Assembly (NCBI RefSeq): GCF_964273065.1
Contig: NZ_OZ186815.1
Coordinates: 4,278,001 to 4,342,000 of the forward strand
DNA from: Nocardiopsis dassonvillei_B
Lineage (GTDB): Bacteria; Actinomycetota; Actinomycetes; Streptosporangiales; Streptosporangiaceae
Length of the DNA: 64,000 bases
Direction of reading: 5' to 3'
Notes under the pieces: generated by a model
Databases searched by the model: none
Seen by the model: only the letters and a program-made list of their open reading frames with translations
Told to the model about the DNA's origin: nothing
Position numbers and translations under genes: made by a program
Part shown: one piece after another, positions 61,318-64,000 of the stretch
Layout: every line of letters starts with the position of its first letter
Position numbering within the stretch: the stretch's first letter is position 1

Positions 61318-62172
61318 TCAGTCGAGCGTGGCGGCCGGACGGGCGCCCAAGCCCTGCTCGGCCTCGCCCCAGGCGGTGACGTCGAGTTCGTCGCCGACCG
61401 CCAGCACGCCCGGCCGGGTGACCGCGAACTTGGCGCCGAAGGAGACACCGCCCTCGTCGGCCCGCCGGTACCCCGCCAGGGAGCGAAGCGGCTCCGGGCC
61501 GCGCTTCTCCCCGGTCTCCTGGTCCACGGTGGTGACCGCGCAGCGGATGCACACCTTGGCGTAGCCGAGCTCGGCGGTGCCCAGGCGCACGGCGCGGACC
61601 CGGTCCTCGGTGTGCGGCTCGGCCCAGCCGGAGACCACGATGTTGGGGCGGAACCGGCGGATCGGCACGGGTTCGGCGCCGCGCTCCAGGATCCGCCCGT
61701 TGAGCAGGTCCAGCGAGGCCTGCGAGGCCATCAGCACCGCCGTGCTGTCGGCGAAGCCGCTGGTACCCGGGGTGAGCCCGCCGGTCCTGCGCCCGTGGTC
61801 GTCGGGCACCCGTACCAGGCGGCTGGGCGCGCCGAGCACCTCGGACAGCCAGGCCGCGGCCTCCGCGCCCTGGTCGACGCCGACGAAGGGCAGCCCGTGC
61901 AGGGTGACGTCGAGCCGGGGCCCGCCGGGGTCGACCTCCACGGTCAGCGGTTCGATCCCGTCGGCGGCCAGCCGCAGCACCCCCTCGCCCGCCTCGGGGC
62001 GGATGAGGGCCATGCGCGGGTCCTTGCGCTGGCTGCGGAAGTCGCCGGCGCCGTCCACGACCATGAAGGAGCGGTCGTGGCGGAGGCCGGCCGCGGTGAG
62101 TTCGGCGGTGTCGAGGGAGACGCCCGCGCACCCCTTGACCGGGTAGTGGACGAGTTCGGAGATTCTGGCCAT
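61318..62172 (-). CDS. MOSC domain protein (284 aa)
   Basis: MOSC N-terminal beta-barrel (MARISELVHYPVKGCAGVSL, GLRHDRSFMVVDGAG) and MOSC domain (FRPNIVVSGWAEPHTEDRV, KVCIRCAVTTVDQETGE with the conserved Cys that binds molybdenum cofactor, GAKFAVTRPGVLAVGDEL). Related to mARC/YcbX-type enzymes that reduce N-hydroxylated compounds with Moco. TAGCGT is 7 nt before the ATG and there is no ribosome site: leaderless. Convergent with the sacsin-like gene. Confidence 0.9.
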   Translation of the reverse strand: MARISELVHYPVKGCAGVSLDTAELTAAGLRHDRSFMVVDGAGDFRSQRKDPRMALIRPEAGEGVLRLAADGIEPLTVEVDPGGPRLDVTLHGLPFVGVDQGAEAAAWLSEVLGAPSRLVRVPDDHGRRTGGLTPGTSGFADSTAVLMASQASLDLLNGRILERGAEPVPIRRFRPNIVVSGWAEPHTEDRVRAVRLGTAELGYAKVCIRCAVTTVDQETGEKRGPEPLRSLAGYRRADEGGVSFGAKFAVTRPGVLAVGDELDVTAWGEAEQGLGARPAATLD

Positions 62173-62329
62173 GGCGAGCACGCTAGCGCATGGGGGTACC
62201 CCCGGTTTGCCCCCGGGCGCCGCACCCGCTGTACTTCTCATCGAGGCCTGGAAGGAACCGGGGCACGTTCCGGTGCGTCCTCCCTGGCGAAACGAACCCC
62301 GCCGACATCCGAATCGACAGGATCCCTCC

Positions 62330-62764
62330 ATGCGCACGATCCCCATCGCCCTGTTCGCGGCCGCCGCCCTCGTCGCGGTGGCGGGCTGCTCCTCGGACGA
62401 GCCGGACGCCTCCCCTGGCTCCGGCGGTGTCGAGGAGGGCGCCCCGCCCGCGGGAAGCGAGCAGACCTTCGAGGCCGGCCGGCAGATCACGGTCGAGCTC
62501 ACCATGAACGCCGCCGGCGAGGGGGGACGGAGCACCTCGTTCTTCTCGGGGTACCGCCCCACCGTCGAGTTCGACCACGAGGAGCAGTCCACGACCTGCT
62601 ACGCGCAGCTCCCGGTGGACCTGCGCGAGTTCCCGCCGGGCGAGACGCACCGGATCGGGCTGGAGTGCGACGACGACGTCGTCGCCGACCCGGACGCCCC
62701 GGGGTTCCGGCTGGTGGAGGGCGGCGAGGAAGTGGGCTCGGGCCAGATCGTCTTCACGGGCTGA
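62330..62764 (+). CDS. Secreted lipoprotein, unknown (144 aa)
   Basis: Lipoprotein signal MRTIPIALFAAAALVAVAGC with lipobox VAGC, an acidic Ser/Gly/Pro linker and a compact beta-rich domain (ITVELTMNAAGEGG, YRPTVEFDHEEQSTTCYAQL, HRIGLECDDDV) with two Cys that may pair. Family not recognised. AGGAT is a weak ribosome site. Stands alone between MOSC and ArsR genes. Confidence 0.75.
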   Translation: MRTIPIALFAAAALVAVAGCSSDEPDASPGSGGVEEGAPPAGSEQTFEAGRQITVELTMNAAGEGGRSTSFFSGYRPTVEFDHEEQSTTCYAQLPVDLREFPPGETHRIGLECDDDVVADPDAPGFRLVEGGEEVGSGQIVFTG

Positions 62765-62821
62765 GCGCGGCGTCGCACCTCCGGCACCGGGGCGAGGGGC
62801 GACACGTCTGATATCAACCTT

Positions 62822-62846
62822 GGCTTATATAGCCTCATGCTTATAT
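62822..62846 (+). promoter_or_regulatory. Operator/promoter of the ArsR-SRPBCC operon
   Basis: GGCTTATATAGCC (62822-62834) is a near-palindrome and GCTTATAT is repeated at 62823-62830 and 62839-62846, an AT-rich island just before the ArsR start. Probably the autoregulatory site. Confidence 0.5.
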
Positions 62847-62855
62847 GGTGGTCCC

Positions 62856-63218
62856 ATGCACGCCTTCGACGTCCTGGGCGACCCCGTGCGTCGGCGTCTG
62901 CTGGAGCTGCTCAACGAGGGTGAGCGCGCCTCCGGCGAGCTGACGGAGGTCGTCCGGGCCGAGTTCGGCATCTCGCAACCGGCCGTCTCCCAGCACCTGC
63001 GGGTGCTGCGGGAGAACGGCTTCGCCACCGTGCGCAGGGACGGCAGCCGACGGCTGTACGCCGTGGACGCCGCCCCCCTGCGCGAGGCCGACGCCTGGCT
63101 GCGGCGCTTCGCCGCCCGCTGGGAGCCGCACCTGATGGCGCTGGAGACCGAACTCGCCAGAGGCGACCGCGAGCGCCGCGCCCCCGGCGAGGGGGGACCC
63201 GGGCGGCGTCCGCGGTGA
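62856..63218 (+). CDS. ArsR family regulator (120 aa)
   Basis: Winged helix of the SRPBCC-linked ArsR group: MHAFDVLGDPVRRRLLELLN, SGELTEVVRAEFGISQPAVS, QHLRVLRENGFATVRRDGSR, RLYAVDAAPLREADAWL. No metal-binding Cys. Followed after 53 bp by an AHSA1/SRPBCC gene, a very common pair in which both are co-transcribed and the regulator autoregulates. ATG 62856 preferred; an upstream ATG at 62820 lies in the operator. Confidence 0.93.
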   Translation: MHAFDVLGDPVRRRLLELLNEGERASGELTEVVRAEFGISQPAVSQHLRVLRENGFATVRRDGSRRLYAVDAAPLREADAWLRRFAARWEPHLMALETELARGDRERRAPGEGGPGRRPR

Positions 63219-63271
63219 CCCCGGTCCGGAAAGACGCCGGACCGGGACCGGACCCGACAGGGGAGTGGACC

Positions 63272-63922
63272 ATGGACGTTCAGAAGCGGATCGACGAGGC
63301 CGGGCGCACGGTCACCATCAGCGGCGAGGGGGCGGAGACCACCGTCACCATCTCCCGCGACTACGACACCGGTGTGGAGAACCTCTGGGAGGCCTGCACC
63401 AGCGCCGAGCGCCTCCCGCGCTGGTTCGCCCCGGTCAGCGGCGACCTGGAACTCGGCGGCGCCTACCAGGTGGAGGGCAACGCGAGCGGCCGGATCCTGG
63501 CCTGCGACCCGCCCAAGGCGTTCCACGTCAGCTGGGAGTTCGACGGCGCGCGCAGCGACGTGCACGTGCGCCTGACCCCGCTGCCCGCCCGGGACGGCAG
63601 GGAGCGCACCCGCTTCGAGCTGGCGCACGTGGCGCCGCTGAGCGAGTTCTGGGACCGCTACGGGCCGGGCGCGGTGGGCGTCGGCTGGGACCTGGCCGTC
63701 CTCGGCCTGAGCCTGCACCTGGAGACCGGGGCCGACATCCCCGCCGAGCTCTCCGAATGGGGCGCCTCGCCCGAGGCGATGCGGTTCATGGAGCTGGCCG
63801 CCCGCGGCTGGGAGGCCGCCCACCTGGCGGCCGGGGCCGACCCGGAGGCGGTGCGCGCCAGTGCGGAGCGGACCATCGCCTTCTACACCACCGTCCCGGA
63901 CGAGGCCCCCGAGCAGCCCTGA
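63272..63922 (+). CDS. SRPBCC/AHSA1 domain protein (216 aa)
   Basis: AHSA1-type START-fold protein: TVTISRDYDTGVENLWEACT, RLPRWFAPVSGDLELGGAYQ, GRILACDPPKAFHVSWEF, TRFELAHVAPLSEFWDRYGP, GVGWDLAVLGLSLHL. The hydrophobic pocket binds unknown small molecules. GGGGAGTGG precedes the ATG. Co-transcribed with the ArsR gene 53 bp upstream. The last 78 bases of the window hold nothing that I can identify. Confidence 0.92.
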   Translation: MDVQKRIDEAGRTVTISGEGAETTVTISRDYDTGVENLWEACTSAERLPRWFAPVSGDLELGGAYQVEGNASGRILACDPPKAFHVSWEFDGARSDVHVRLTPLPARDGRERTRFELAHVAPLSEFWDRYGPGAVGVGWDLAVLGLSLHLETGADIPAELSEWGASPEAMRFMELAARGWEAAHLAAGADPEAVRASAERTIAFYTTVPDEAPEQP

Positions 63923-64000
63923 CCGGCGCCCGGGAGGGCCGCCGGCCGGGAGCGGTGGAGGGTGGCGGTGCGGGGGGTGCCGCGGCCGGAGGCCGTCGGC

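Overview
The window is about 70% G+C or higher, with strong third-position GC, many GTG and TTG starts, leaderless promoters, actinobacteria-typical families (DUF397, DUF3027, DUF3263, DUF6177, DUF6507, ECF41 sigma, PadR and ArsR regulators) and a GroEL ending in GGMGGMDF. This points to a filamentous actinobacterium. The secreted GH6/CBM2 cellulase preceded by a CebR/CelR-type box suggests the Nocardiopsis/Thermobifida group, which is an inference. No tRNA, rRNA, CRISPR array or replication origin was seen.

Layout. 1-4.5 kb: sugar ABC lipoprotein (cut by the left edge) divergent from a ROK repressor, a membrane Ser/Thr kinase, a methyltransferase and a small charged protein. 4.5-17 kb: an accessory stretch containing a Cys/Pro/Lys repeat protein with an LPXTG-type anchor, a DUF4097 protein plus serine hydrolase, a DUF6924 protein, and a type VII secretion-like orphan locus (DUF6177; divergent DUF6507, WXG-headed zincin toxin and a 48-codon candidate immunity gene). 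It then runs into IS, GNAT and DUF397 remnants. Two copies of a roughly 185-bp intergenic repeat in opposite orientation bracket this stretch. 17-24 kb: ArsR, MFS, TetR/DHA2 efflux pair, an ArgJ/OAT2-type acetyltransferase and a second serine hydrolase.

24-37 kb: a conserved block with otsB, DUF3263, a catalytically dead subtilisin-like membrane protein, GrpB, otsA, then a SAM-I riboswitch in front of a threonine-synthase-like gene and a MoaD/ThiS-like carrier. I read that pair as the MetM/MetO homocysteine route, not threonine synthesis. A GNAT pseudogene and a PadR-ABC exporter operon lie between it and groEL2, which has two CIRCE operators.

37-52 kb: an asymmetric heterodimeric ABC exporter, NUDIX hydrolase, GH6 cellulase, zeta-toxin-like kinase, R2lox oxidase, and two XPB-type helicase proteins separated by three small membrane proteins. 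52-64 kb: an ECF41 sigma factor with an adjacent oxidoreductase that carries a recognisable ECF41 promoter, an orphan fumarate reductase-type flavoprotein, a HAAS-like membrane protein, cold-shock protein, DUF3027, a sacsin-like ATPase, MOSC protein, lipoprotein and an ArsR-SRPBCC operon.

The strongest biological leads are the riboswitch-MetM-MetO unit, the toxin locus with its sharply lower-GC tip, the dead subtilase, the one-site ABC exporter, and the paired inverted repeats.
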